Part shown: piece after piece, positions 1 to 8,447 of the stretch
How positions within the stretch are numbered: the first letter of the stretch is position 1
Layout: every line of letters begins with the position of its first letter
Translations under genes and position numbers: made by a program
Origin: Pseudomonas sp. B21_DOA
GTDB lineage: Bacteria > Pseudomonadota > Gammaproteobacteria > Pseudomonadales > Pseudomonadaceae
NCBI GenBank assembly: GCA_030544685.1
Contig: CP086683.1
Location: 5,704,001 to 5,768,000 of the forward strand
Length of the DNA stretch: 64,000 bases
Direction: 5' to 3'
The notes under the pieces: model-generated
Told to the model about the DNA's origin: nothing
The model's database searches: none
The model's input: only the letters and a program-made list of their open reading frames with translations

Positions 1-592
1 AAATCGAGCGTATCGTACTCAATGGAAGGGATGTCGAACGCCGCGTATTTCGTGCATGGCGCCTCGACTGGTGTTTTCCAGAAAAAACGATAATGCTCGG
101 GTCCGTACGGCGCATTGCCGCTGAACTGGCAAGGGGCGGTGCATAGACCCAACTCATGTTTGACCAAAGTCTTCGGTGACCTTCAAGTTCGTCGCTCACC
201 CCCGCCAGAACGTAAGCCGGATGGCTGAGGACATACTTGGTCCCGACCCCTGTGATGCGCACTTCAACGATTTCCGATTCCTGAGTATCCGCGTTGATAA
301 CTGTCAGTTGGCGCCAGTTGGCCGGTGCCTTCAGCGCAAGGCCATCACCGGGGCGCATACTTCTGGCCGATACGAAACGAGCCGGCAGCTGGATACTGAA
401 CATATTGGCTGGCACGCACTGGTCCGGATAACTCGCGCAGTAACCACTGATGGGCGTCTGGTTGAGGAACACGTTCTTGCTCGGCTGAGATGGGTCCGGG
501 CGAAACACCGCACGGATCTCCTGATTGACCGCATGCGCCGCAAACGCCGCTAGCATCAGCGCGAGAGCGCAGCCACCTGTGATGATCTTCAT
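1..592 (-). CDS. CS1/alpha-type fimbrial tip adhesin, partial, frameshifted
   Basis: This is the last visible gene of the fimbrial operon and runs off the left edge. The start ATG lies 4 bases after the usher stop codon. The first 20 residues form a signal peptide (MKIITGG...AAHA). The mature part contains NVFLNQTPISGYC and paired cysteines, which resemble the CblD/CooD-type minor pilins that cap CS1-like fimbriae. The reading is natural to about SWVYAPP. Just after this, at the G run 133-136 (C run on the coding strand), one base appears to be missing. Adding it restores a natural continuation containing PPCQFSGNAPYGPEHY and RFFWKTPVEAPCTK. The role as tip adhesin is inferred from family and gene order. 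No periplasmic chaperone gene is seen in the window, so it may lie beyond the edge. Confidence 0.65.
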   Translation of the reverse strand, partial: MKIITGGCALALMLAAFAAHAVNQEIRAVFRPDPSQPSKNVFLNQTPISGYCASYPDQCVPANMFSIQLPARFVSARSMRPGDGLALKAPANWRQLTVINADTQESEIVEVRITGVGTKYVLSHPAYVLAGVSDELEGHRRLWSNMSWVYAPPLASSAAMRRTDPSIIVFSGKHQSRRHARNTRRSTSLPLSTIRSI

Positions 593-596
593 GGCT

Positions 597-3118
597 TCAA
601 CCCGCCTTCTGTTCGGTGGTAGTGACATCGGCCAGCGTGTCCGGCGTGCAACGCAGATCACCGATCATCAACACGTTGTTTTCGCTGCGATGGTCGGCCT
701 CGTTGAGGCGGAACTGACACAGCAACTGATTGCCCTGACGTACTTCCAGGGTCGGTGAGCCGGCGTTCATTTCCATCGAGAAGAACCCGTCGACTTCGGT
801 CACGCCACGGCTGGCGTGGTTGATCACGTGATGGCCCTTGAGCGGCTGGCCGCGACCGTCAACCAGACGGCCGAGCACGGTCAGGGTTTTCATCACGCGG
901 ATCTGGCGGTACTCAACGCCACCCTTGTTCAAGTGATAACGGGTGCGCGCCGGCTCAATGGTGGCGGCCGGCACGGCGTTGCCTTCGAAATCGAAACTCA
1001 CCGAGCTGTTCTGATACGCCGTGATCGGAATGAAATTGCGCCCCGGCTTCAACGCAGCACCGCCGCCGCTGTAGTCGTCGGCGCGCAGGACGATGTCCTC
1101 GATGTCTGACTCGACGTCGACAATCATCCCGGCACCGCGCACTTCGCTCTGGCTGGTCAGGAGCATTTTCTCGCCGCCGACCACCAGCGTGCTGTCGAGG
1201 TTGAGCCCGCCCGTGAAGTTGCCGTTGTAGGAGGAACGCTGGACAAACGCGTCGCCGCTGAGCGCATCGGTGCGGAAATTGGTCAGGCTGGACATGCCCA
1301 GGCCGTACGTGTCGGTGAGCGCCGTCACCGAGACGCTTTGCAGCACGTGGTCCTTGAAGTCCCTGCGCCAGCCGAGCGAGGCATTGTTGTCGCGTTTGCC
1401 GTCACGGGCGGTGCGCGAGCCAATGCTGCCGGTGAGCTGCTGGCCAGGTGCGCCAAGGGCCAGGTTGATGCTCAGATCAACACCGCGATTGCGCGCATCG
1501 CCGCTGCTGAAACTGCCCGGCCGATCAAACAGCGACAGCCGCCAACTGGCATCGCTGCCCAACAGCACGGTGCGCTGGGTCCAGCCCAGATCCACGCCCA
1601 TGCCTTCGACATTGCCTTCGCTGTGCGACAGCCGCGCGTTCACCGAACTCTTGCTGCTCAGGCGATGGTTGAGTGCCAGCGAGGAGTTACTGGTCTGCCC
1701 GACAAACACGTTGCGCGGCCGAATGCGCGTGCCATCGGGCAACGTGTCGTAGGTATTGGTGGTGTCGAGCCAACTGCGGTTGTGGCTGACCACGATACTG
1801 CCGGCGCCGTAGTTATAGAGGCTCTGCAGATCGAGACCGGTGCCGTAATCCTCAGTCTTGTAGACGTTGGCGTACAACGTGATGTGATTGGCCAGCGTCC
1901 AGTCGATGGAGGTGCCGTACTGCAGTTTTTCGCGGATCTGCCGCGCCGAGGCACCGACAATCACCCGTGGGTGCAGCAGGTAGTTCACCGACGCGCCGGC
2001 GGTGGGACTGCCGCTCGATTGCGTGTCCCAGTTGCTCAGCAGCTTGCTCTCCTCGCCGGCGAATACGTTGTAGCGCCAGCGCTCGTCGAGGTTGCGCCAG
2101 TTGTTGGGCTTGTACACCAGCTCCTGAGTCGTCGAAGTGATCTGGCCGTCTTCGATCAGGCGCACTTCCACCTCATAGATACCGCCGGGTAGCGGGCGGG
2201 TATCGAGGGTCTGCAGGCCGGCCGGTACCGATTGCGTATTGATCAACAAACCGTCGCGCCAGATCTCCACCGAACCCTGCCGGTTGGCGGTGACGTAGAT
2301 GGGGTAAACGCTGGGCATCGGACTGTTGATTGCCAGGCTGTCGGAGCTGCCGTACATGACGCCGACCGCCGTATCGGGGCTGGTGCCGAACGTACGCGGC
2401 TGGCGCGTCAGTCCTTCGGAATTGGGGTGAAATAGCCCAGGCGAAAGAAACTGCCTTGCAGTTCGCGCTGGGTGTGCAGTTCATGTACCGCGTGATAAAG
2501 CTTGTCGTCGGGGCCGCCGAGCCGGGCCATTTGCAGATTGAGCGTCTGGCTCCAGTTGCCGAGGCTGGCGCTGGCCTCCAGACCGAAGCGTCCGCCGAGG
2601 TCCTGGTCCTGACCACCGTTGAGGTTGAGCTGATTGCGCACCATCAGGCCGCTACTGCCACCGCTCGGTTGCTCGTAATAACGTTTGGCCTCGACATCGC
2701 GTTCGGCATCTTGCGTGGCGATCGAAACCAATGAGTTTTCCAGGTTGTAATGCACCGCCAGAAAACCATCCGGGCAAGATCCCGTGCATGCGCCCAGAGG
2801 CACGCCGGGCTTGAGAAAGCTCGCCCATTTTTCCCGTTCCGCAGGACCGAAGCGGTTTTCGCTGGTGTCGGTGAATTCGAGGAGTGTGAGGCGATCATCG
2901 CGCGACAGCACCACCATGGCCTCGCCGAGCGGCTGTTGGTCGACCTCGACCCGCACCGCCAGCGGCACATCAAAGAAATGCTCCTCGAAATCCGCCGGCA
3001 AGCCTTTGGCCTGGGCCAGCAGACTGCGTGGCGTCGTACCGGCGGCGCTGGCGGCCATGGCTGTGCTGGCACACAACAACAGCGCAAGCGCAGCCGCGAT
3101 GGGTGTCATCGGGAACAT
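597..3118 (-). CDS. CS1/alpha-type fimbrial outer-membrane usher (TcfC/CooC-like), frameshifted
   Basis: This is the outer-membrane usher that would export and assemble the pilin. The start at 3118 is chosen because it gives a proper signal peptide (MFPMTPIAAALALLLCASTAMA). The restored length is about 840 residues, normal for ushers of this class. The central part carries VYPIYVTANRQGSVEIW and GLLINTQSVPAGLQTLD, typical of the usher E-set region. The C-terminus (VLGRLVDGRGQPLKGHHV, then FSMEMNAG) fits the CS1-pilus C-terminal domain. The frame breaks at the G run 2424-2427: the first part ends early after LGYFTP. One added base gives LGYFTPNSEGLTRQPRTFG and joins the two halves. As written, no full-length usher could be made. 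A weak hairpin between pilin and usher may lower its expression. Confidence 0.85.
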
Positions 3119-3155
3119 GAACTTGTACTCTGATTGACTGACAATGAAAGTCCGT

Positions 3156-3181
3156 CGGGGCCTACATGACTGTCTGCCCCG
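3156..3181 (-). terminator. Possible attenuating hairpin between pilin and usher
   Basis: CGGGGC and GCCCCG face each other across a 14-base loop, and no T run follows. It could partly stop transcription or protect the pilin mRNA, giving more pilin than usher. This is inference from position only. Confidence 0.3.
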
Positions 3182-3230
3182 GCGGTTGACGCCACTCGTG
3201 AAAAGCGAGCGTATTGAGCTGATCAGTTGA

Positions 3231-3722
3231 TCAGTTGCCGCCAATCGGTGGCACGGCGTCAAAGATCATTGCCACGGAACCGGTGTAGTCACCCGGCTGG
3301 AAGTTGCTGCCCTTGGCGGAGATTTTCAGCGGTGCGCGATAGTTGACGTCGGACTCGGCTTCACCGACGACCATTTGCGGAGTGGTGGTCAGTTCCTTGT
3401 TGTTGAGCATCACTTGCAGGTCGATCGAAGTGCTGCCAGCGACCAGTTTTGGCAGACTTTCCAGGCTGGCGTGTACCGAACCGTTGTTGTTGCGCACATC
3501 GAAGAAACCGTTGACTTCGGCCATCTTGCCGGTCGTCGGCTGATAGCTCATGTCCTGATCCTTGTTGACCAGGTCAGGATCGGTTGGCACCACGTAGAAA
3601 CCATTGGTCGGCACGTGAGCGACGAGGCTGATGGAATGCGACGCTTCGCCCGCAGCGAAGGCACCGGTGGAGGTGATTGCCAGAAGAGCCAGGGGAGCAG
3701 CGATTGCGAATTTCTTGAACAT
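3231..3722 (-). CDS. CS1-type fimbrial major subunit
   Basis: The product is 163 residues with a clear signal peptide (MFKKFAIAAPLALLAITSTGAFA). The mature chain (ISLVAHVPTNGFYVVPTDPD, later LKISAKGSNFQPGDYTGSV and MIFDAVPP) matches the CS1/CFA-I major pilin family. It would be secreted to the periplasm and polymerised outside the cell through the downstream usher. It is the first gene of a leftward operon: pilin, usher, tip protein. The frame is intact. An AGGT element about 10 bases before the ATG serves as ribosome site. The long upstream region holds a GacA-type box, so expression may be tied to the Gac/Rsm lifestyle switch. Confidence 0.88.
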   Translation of the reverse strand: MFKKFAIAAPLALLAITSTGAFAAGEASHSISLVAHVPTNGFYVVPTDPDLVNKDQDMSYQPTTGKMAEVNGFFDVRNNNGSVHASLESLPKLVAGSTSIDLQVMLNNKELTTTPQMVVGEAESDVNYRAPLKISAKGSNFQPGDYTGSVAMIFDAVPPIGGN

Positions 3723-3937
3723 CGTTCAGTACCTGTTTGCTTTATATAAGAGAGGTGTCATTAAAAGTTCATAAACCCATTGCTTAAGCAGCAGCGGATC
3801 AACTTGAACTTTCAACGGTGGGCATCATCGACTGTTGCCTCTGGAATGTAAGCAGGCAACTTCCGACAAACGCGTAGTTAAACCACCCTGCACCCCGCCA
3901 GAAAAAAGAACAAAAAACAGATACTTGCGACATTCGC

Positions 3938-3955
3938 TGTAAGTTTCGCCTTACA
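3938..3955. promoter_or_regulatory. GacA-type upstream activating sequence
   Basis: The sequence TGTAAG-TTTCGC-CTTACA is a perfect match to the TGTAAG-N6-CTTACA element. Phosphorylated GacA binds this element upstream of the rsmX/Y/Z small RNAs in pseudomonads. It lies 216 bases upstream of the pilin start and about 265 bases upstream of the PadR start. Because it is palindromic it could act in either direction. The fimbrial operon is the more likely target by spacing to a minus-strand -10-like TAACTA. Confidence 0.6.
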
Positions 3956-4172
3956 TACAGTTATCCGAAAAAAACCATACAGCAACTTTGCCGCTTTAGA
4001 TCAGCAACTTTGGAGGTATTAGAATATATACTCAAGAGCAACTAGAGCGATAACTTTAACTTCGAGGTCACGGCATCGTTCAATCACCCAAATATATTTT
4101 TTCCGCCCGAAGGGTGCTGGTGACCGCTCGTCCGTCGAAACGCGCTTGAGGAAAAAACGTCTTGCGCCACCG

Positions 4173-4188
4173 TTAAGATATATCTTAA
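4173..4188. promoter_or_regulatory. Perfect palindrome TTAAGATATATCTTAA, probable PadR operator
   Basis: A 16-base perfect palindrome sits 32 bases before the PadR start, followed by a related half-site (GTATCTAAATAC). Autoregulation through an AT-rich palindrome is usual for PadR repressors. Binding by this PadR is inferred from position. Confidence 0.6.
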
Positions 4189-4220
4189 GTTGTATCTAAA
4201 TACGACGTGAGAGAAGCGAA

Positions 4221-4795
4221 ATGAGAGACCACCATCCCCCCACCGCGAGCACGGCGACGGCCGCGACGGCTTCGAGAAGCGCCCGGGTCGCGAACGCGGC
4301 GGCCGCGGCCCTCGAGTGTTCGCCCCCGGTGATCTGAAATTGCTGTTGCTGGCGCTGATTGCCGAACAGCCATGCCACGGCTACGACCTGATCCGCCAGA
4401 TCGAAGGCATGTTCGACGGCGCCTACAGCCCGAGCCCCGGGGTGATATACCCGACCTTGACCTTTCTGGAAGAGAGCGACCTGATCGCCGGCGATGCCGA
4501 GGCCGGCAAAAAACGTTACAGCGTGACCGACGCCGGTCGTCTGTCTTTGAGTGAGCAGGCCGTAGCGCTTGATGGCGTACGCATGCGCATCGACGTCAGC
4601 AAGCGCTCACTGCGCGGCCATGATCGCCCGGCGGAAATCCACGAAGCGGTGCACAACCTGCGCCATGCCTTGCAGCTGCACCACGGTCGCTGGAGCGCCG
4701 AAGAAATCCTGCGCGTGCGCGACCTGCTCAACGACACCGCCAAAGCCATCGTCGACGGCCCTGCCGTTCAACCTGCCCAGGAGACAGCCGAATGA
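4221..4795 (+). CDS. PadR-family metal-responsive repressor (YqjI/NfeR-like), frameshifted at start
   Basis: This is a winged-helix repressor. The core (FAPGDLKLLLLALIAEQPCHGY, then YSPSPGVIYPTLTFLEESDLI and GKKRYSVTDAG) is a canonical PadR domain. The true start is taken as ATG 4221, preceded by GAGAGAAGC. Adding one C to the run at 4236-4241 gives a 34-residue tail rich in His, Arg and Gly (MRDHHPPHREHGDGRDGFEK...) before the PadR domain. E. coli YqjI has a longer His-rich metal-binding tail at the same place. A GTG at 4316 would give a tail-less protein. The restored length is 191 residues. The stop overlaps the start of the ferric-reductase gene, as in a yqjI/yqjH-type pair. It probably represses both genes and is relieved by metal. 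This is inference. Confidence 0.85.
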
Positions 4796-5577
4796 CTGCA
4801 GTCGATACTCAAACCATTCACCGCGTCATGCATGAAATCAAACGACGCAAGCTTGAAGTATTGCGCGTCACCGACCTGACCCCGCGCATGCGCCGCATCA
4901 CCCTCGGCGGGCCCGAACTGGCCGGATTCATCAGCCTGGGCACGGACGATCACGTCAAACTGCTGTTCCCGCAGAACGCCGAACAGGCAGCAGCGCTGGA
5001 GACAATGAAGCTCGGCGCCGGCAAGGACAACGGCCCGATGCCAGAGATGCGCGACTACACGCCGCGTCGCTACGATCTGGAAAAAATGGAGCTGGACATC
5101 GATTTCGTCCTGCATGGCGATGGCCCTGCCTCGACCTGGGCGGAACAGGCGCAACCGGGGCAGTTTCTGCACATCGGCGGGCCGCGCGGGTCGATGATCG
5201 TGCCGGACATCTTCGACAGCTACCTGCTGATCGGCGACGAAACCGCCCTCCCCGCCATCGCCCGCCGCCTCGAAGGTCTGGCGGCAAATCGCAAGGCGCT
5301 GGTGGTGATTGAAGTGGAAAACGGCGCCGAGCAGCAAGTGCTGGAAAGCGCTGCGCAGTTCAATGTCATCTGGGTACTGCGCGAAGGCGGCAAGGACAAC
5401 CTGCTGACGACGGTCAAACAGCTGCAAGTGCCCAAGGGCAATCTGTACGCGTGGGTGGCGACCGAGACCAAGGTCTCACGGCAGATTCGTCGGGTGCTGA
5501 TCGATGAGCATGGGCTCGATGAACAGTTCATCAAGGCGGCCGGATACTGGCGCGCCGAGGGCACTGACGAGGAGTGA
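4792..5577 (+). CDS. Siderophore-interacting ferric-chelate reductase (YqjH/ViuB-like)
   Basis: The product is 261 residues: an FAD-binding half followed by an NAD(P)H-binding half. RDYTPRRYD at about residues 86-94 is the flavin-binding signature of siderophore-interacting proteins. HIGGPRGSMIVPD and the Trp-containing C-terminal region (GYWRAEG) also match. The likely role is cytoplasmic reduction of iron in ferric siderophores to release it. The start overlaps the PadR stop (ATGA), so the two are translationally coupled. The pairing with a PadR regulator supports control by iron or nickel stress. Confidence 0.9.
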   Translation: MTAVDTQTIHRVMHEIKRRKLEVLRVTDLTPRMRRITLGGPELAGFISLGTDDHVKLLFPQNAEQAAALETMKLGAGKDNGPMPEMRDYTPRRYDLEKMELDIDFVLHGDGPASTWAEQAQPGQFLHIGGPRGSMIVPDIFDSYLLIGDETALPAIARRLEGLAANRKALVVIEVENGAEQQVLESAAQFNVIWVLREGGKDNLLTTVKQLQVPKGNLYAWVATETKVSRQIRRVLIDEHGLDEQFIKAAGYWRAEGTDEE

Positions 5578-5600
5578 TTTTCTCCTGACCACAATTCCCG

Positions 5601-5690
5601 TGTGGGAGCGAGCTTGCTCGCGAAAGCGGTGTGTCAGTCAACATCCATGCAAACTGATACACCGCATTCGCGAGCAGGCTCGCTCCCACA
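5601..5690. repeat. REP doublet (REPIN), class GAGCGAGC
   Basis: Two inverted copies of the Pseudomonas REP core (TGTGGGAGCGAGCTTGCTCG and its complement) face each other across a short spacer. It lies between convergent genes. Confidence 0.9.
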
Positions 5691-5697
5691 TTGAATA

Positions 5698-6335
5698 TCA
5701 ACTTCGTGCGGACAATCTGCGGTCGAGGCCGATCACCAGCAACCCCACCAACACAAACCCCACCAGTATCCCCCGGCATTCGCCAGCACCTGTGGATAAC
5801 CCAACACCGCGACATCTATGAACGGGTACGCATACGCGCCAAGCAGATGCCCGCGCAGCAAGGCGTAGATGAAATACACCAGCGGATAGATCAGCCACAG
5901 CGGCAGGTGCCACAGGCGCAACGTGCCTTTGGGAACGCAGCGCCACCAATAGCCGAGAAACAGCAATGGCATGACGTCATGGAGCAATTCATCGGCGACA
6001 AACTGCCAGCCTTGGGGATGCCACAAGTGCCGCAACAAAATGCTGTAGGCCAGACCGACCACGGCGATGCTTACCGCAATGCCACTGCTGACCCACGGTT
6101 GCAGGAACCAGCGCCGCGCGGCACATTCGCGCTCGGTGACCGCGCAGGTCAGCACCGTCGCCACCAGGGTGTTGGTCAATATCGTGAAGTAACTGAAGAA
6201 ACTCACCAGCCCGCCCAACAGGCTGGCGCCGATGCTCAATCGTGCGAAGAGAATCAGGTACAGCTGAATTGCCAGCCCTGCCCAGCCCAACACGGCCAGG
6301 CCGGTGATCAGGCGTCGCCGCCTCGCGCTGTCCAT
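5698..6335 (-). CDS. Pr6Pr-family integral membrane protein, frameshifted near the end
   Basis: The product is a small membrane protein of about 212 residues after restoration, with six hydrophobic segments (for example LAVLGWAGLAIQLYLILFA, LLHDVMPLLFLGYWW and LWLIYPLVYFIYALLRG). The family is conserved in bacteria, with FAR-17a/AIG1-like topology, and has no settled function. The frame shifts at the C run 5770-5774. As written it ends in GGYWWGLCWW. One more base gives GGILVGFVLVGLLVIGLDRR, a proper last transmembrane helix followed by a positive tail. The start lies immediately after the VF530 gene stop. Confidence 0.7.
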
Positions 6336-6336
6336 C

Positions 6337-6566
6337 TCAGAGCGGTCGCTTGGTGCGCATCAGCTTGACGTAAAGGCGTTCGACCTTCTCCCGCGCCCAC
6401 GGCGTCTTGCGCAGGAAGGTCAGACTCGACTTGATGCTCGGATCGCTCTTGAAGCAACGGATGTCGATACGCTCGGCCAGCCCCGACCACTCGTAGTGAG
6501 TCACCAGCGCATTGAGGATCTGTTCGAGGGTCACGCCGTGCAGCGGATCGGGGATTGTTCGTTCAT
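6337..6566 (-). CDS. VF530-family DNA-binding protein (DUF2132), frameshifted at start
   Basis: This is a small protein of about 76 residues. The core ([20 protein letters not shown], then [20 protein letters not shown] and PWAREKVE) matches the VF530 family, whose structure suggests a DNA-binding fold but whose role is unknown. ATG 6566 is the likely start. One base is missing in the G run 6550-6553. Restoring it gives MNEQSPDPLHG joined to VTLEQ. As written, a GTG at 6534 would be the only start in frame. It precedes the Pr6Pr gene and is probably co-transcribed with it. Confidence 0.75.
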
Positions 6567-6866
6567 GCCGGCCTCTGGGCGAAGTGGAAATGCGTAAAGC
6601 CGCGCACCTTAGCCGAGGGGCTGAGCGGGTGGAAGGCCTTCCTGCAAATGTAGGCCAACCCGGGAAGATCGCAGGCTGTGGCCCGGCTCACAATGCGCCC
6701 GTTTGCCGCACTGTTACCGAATCCGAAACGCTGCATGTCTGCAAAAGCCCTTTCTCAATTTGTTACAGATCATTATCCTGCCGCCCTTCCGCTGAAACGC
6801 TTCACTGCCTGCGACAATCTGAAGCGCTCGGCCTGCACCCGTAAAACATCAAAAAAGACTTTATTC
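6567..6866. other. 300-base intergenic region before the OprB-like porin
   Basis: This is the divergent promoter region for the VF530 gene (leftward) and the porin (rightward). I see no convincing coding frame, operator or hairpin. An in-frame ATG at 6678 would add 63 residues without signal-peptide character to the porin and was not accepted. Confidence 0.5.
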
Positions 6867-8228
6867 ATGGCTGATTTTTCCTCCTTCCGAGATAGCGCTA
6901 CCTTCGCGCTGCGCACCTTCGGCGGCTGCACCGCCCTTGGCCTTGCCACCTGCGTCCAGGCAGCTCCAGCCTTCGACAGTGAGTCACCGTACATGCTCGG
7001 TGACTGGAACGGCACGCGCACAGAACTCGCGGAAAAAGGCTACGACTTCAAACTCGATTACACCGGCGAAATGGGCAGCAACCTGCACGGCGGCTATGAC
7101 CACGATCGCACTGCGCGCTATAGCGACCAGTTCGGCCTCGGCACCCATCTGGATCTGCAGAAGATCCTTGGCTGGAACGACGCCGAGTTCCAACTGACCA
7201 TTACCAAACGCAGCGGCAACAACATCAGCAATGACCGCATCAACGATCCGCGCGTTGGCGGCTTCACTTCGGCGCAGGAAGTCTGGGGACGTGGCCAGAC
7301 TACGCGCCTGACGCAAATGTGGTATCAGCAGAAATTCTTCGATCAGAAACTCGACATCAAGGTCGGCCGGTTCGGCGAAGGCGAAGATTTCAACAGCTTC
7401 CCCTGCGATTTTCAGAACCTGGCGTTCTGTGGCTCGCAGGTTGGTAACTGGGTCGGCGGCATCTGGTACAACTGGCCGGTCAGCCAATGGGCGCTGCGGG
7501 TCAAATATCACCTGACGCCGGAGCTGTACGCACAGGTCGGCGCCTATGAGCAAAACCCGTCGAACCTCGATCGCGGCAACGGTTTCAAACTCAGCGGCAG
7601 CGGCACCCAGGGCGCGATCCTGCCGGTCGAACTGGTGTGGACGCCGAAGCTCAACGGCCTGCCGGGCGAATACCGCGCCGGTTATTACTACAGCAACGCC
7701 AAAGCGTCTGACGTTTATAAAGATCGCAATGACCAGCCGGCAGCGCTGAGCGGCGAAGCCTACCGCAGCGCGTCGAGCAAGCACGGCGTATGGCTGGGCC
7801 TGCAGCAGCAGGTCACCAGTGTCGCCAGCGATAACAGCCGGGGTTTGAGCCTGTTCGCCAACGCGACGATGCACGACAAGAAAACCAACGCCATCGATAA
7901 CTACGTGCAGGCCGGCCTGACCTACAAAGGCCCGTTCGATGCCCGCGCCAAGGACGACATCGGTTTCGCCCTGGCCCGCGTCCACGTCAACCCGGCCTAT
8001 CGCAAGAACGCCGAAATGACTAACCGCGCCAACGCCGTCTACGACTACGACAATCCGGCGTTCCTGCCACCGCAGGACACCGAGTACAGCGCCGAGCTGT
8101 ATTACGGCGTGCACGTGACCAATTGGCTGACCGTGCGCCCGAACCTGCAATACATCCGCCACCCCGGTGGCGTGAACGACGTCGACGACGCCCTGATCGG
8201 CGGGATCAAGATCCAGTCGTCGTTCTAG
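6867..8228 (+). CDS. oprB: OprB-family carbohydrate-selective porin
   Basis: The product is a 453-residue outer-membrane beta-barrel. The start at 6867 gives a signal peptide ending in CVQAAPA. The mature start (SPYMLGDWNGTRTELAEKGYDF) is the classic OprB opening. WYQQKFFDQKLDIKVGRF and the final phenylalanine (GGIKIQSSF) are also typical. It admits glucose and related sugars to the periplasm. It stands directly upstream of membrane glucose dehydrogenase, as for PA2291 and PA2290 in P. aeruginosa (from memory), so the pair feeds the direct oxidative glucose route. The symbol is a family name. Other OprB paralogues usually exist in these genomes. Confidence 0.9.
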   Translation: MADFSSFRDSATFALRTFGGCTALGLATCVQAAPAFDSESPYMLGDWNGTRTELAEKGYDFKLDYTGEMGSNLHGGYDHDRTARYSDQFGLGTHLDLQKILGWNDAEFQLTITKRSGNNISNDRINDPRVGGFTSAQEVWGRGQTTRLTQMWYQQKFFDQKLDIKVGRFGEGEDFNSFPCDFQNLAFCGSQVGNWVGGIWYNWPVSQWALRVKYHLTPELYAQVGAYEQNPSNLDRGNGFKLSGSGTQGAILPVELVWTPKLNGLPGEYRAGYYYSNAKASDVYKDRNDQPAALSGEAYRSASSKHGVWLGLQQQVTSVASDNSRGLSLFANATMHDKKTNAIDNYVQAGLTYKGPFDARAKDDIGFALARVHVNPAYRKNAEMTNRANAVYDYDNPAFLPPQDTEYSAELYYGVHVTNWLTVRPNLQYIRHPGGVNDVDDALIGGIKIQSSF

Positions 8229-8247
8229 AGATCTACACAAATCCAAT

Positions 8248-8337
8248 GTAGGAGTGAGCCTGCTCGCGATAGCGGTGTTACAGGCGACATCTCCAGAGAC
8301 TGAAACAGCGCTATCGCGAGCAGGCTCACTCCTACAG
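8248..8337. repeat. REP doublet (REPIN), class AGTGAGCC
   Basis: Inverted copies of GTAGGAGTGAGCCTGCTCGC and its complement sit between oprB and gcd. The variant has AGTGAGCC instead of GCGAGCC. Confidence 0.9.
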
Positions 8338-8447
8338 GAATGCATTTCGTTAGCCGAACAAGTTTTTATCTGAACCATGCCTGCGCCAAATCGTCATCTA
8401 AAGTGACTACAGCGCGGGACTACATAAACGTCACGGAGAATCACACT

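Larger units (their letters stand above)
3723..4220. other. 498-base AT-rich divergent intergenic region
   Basis: This gap separates the leftward fimbrial operon from the rightward PadR gene. I see no coding frame. It contains a GacA-type box (3938-3955), two direct copies of CAGCAACTTTG (3980-3990 and 4002-4012, 22 bases apart) and a perfect palindrome (4173-4188), listed separately. A possible minus-strand -10 element, TAACTA (3880-3875), lies about 70 bases downstream of the centre of the GacA box. I looked for a GGA-rich small RNA and found none. Confidence 0.6.

Noticed and set aside
3956-4172. A GacA-driven small RNA of the Rsm type downstream of the GacA box
   Set aside because: Neither strand shows the repeated GGA loops or a terminal hairpin with T run expected of RsmX/Y/Z. 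Only single GGA triplets were seen.
4316-4318. GTG start for the PadR gene
   Set aside because: It removes the conserved basic/His tail and has no ribosome site. One restored base in the C run at 4236-4241 gives a better start at 4221.
6678-6866. Longer N-terminus for the OprB-like porin
   Set aside because: It adds 63 residues ahead of a normal signal peptide, which would block export.
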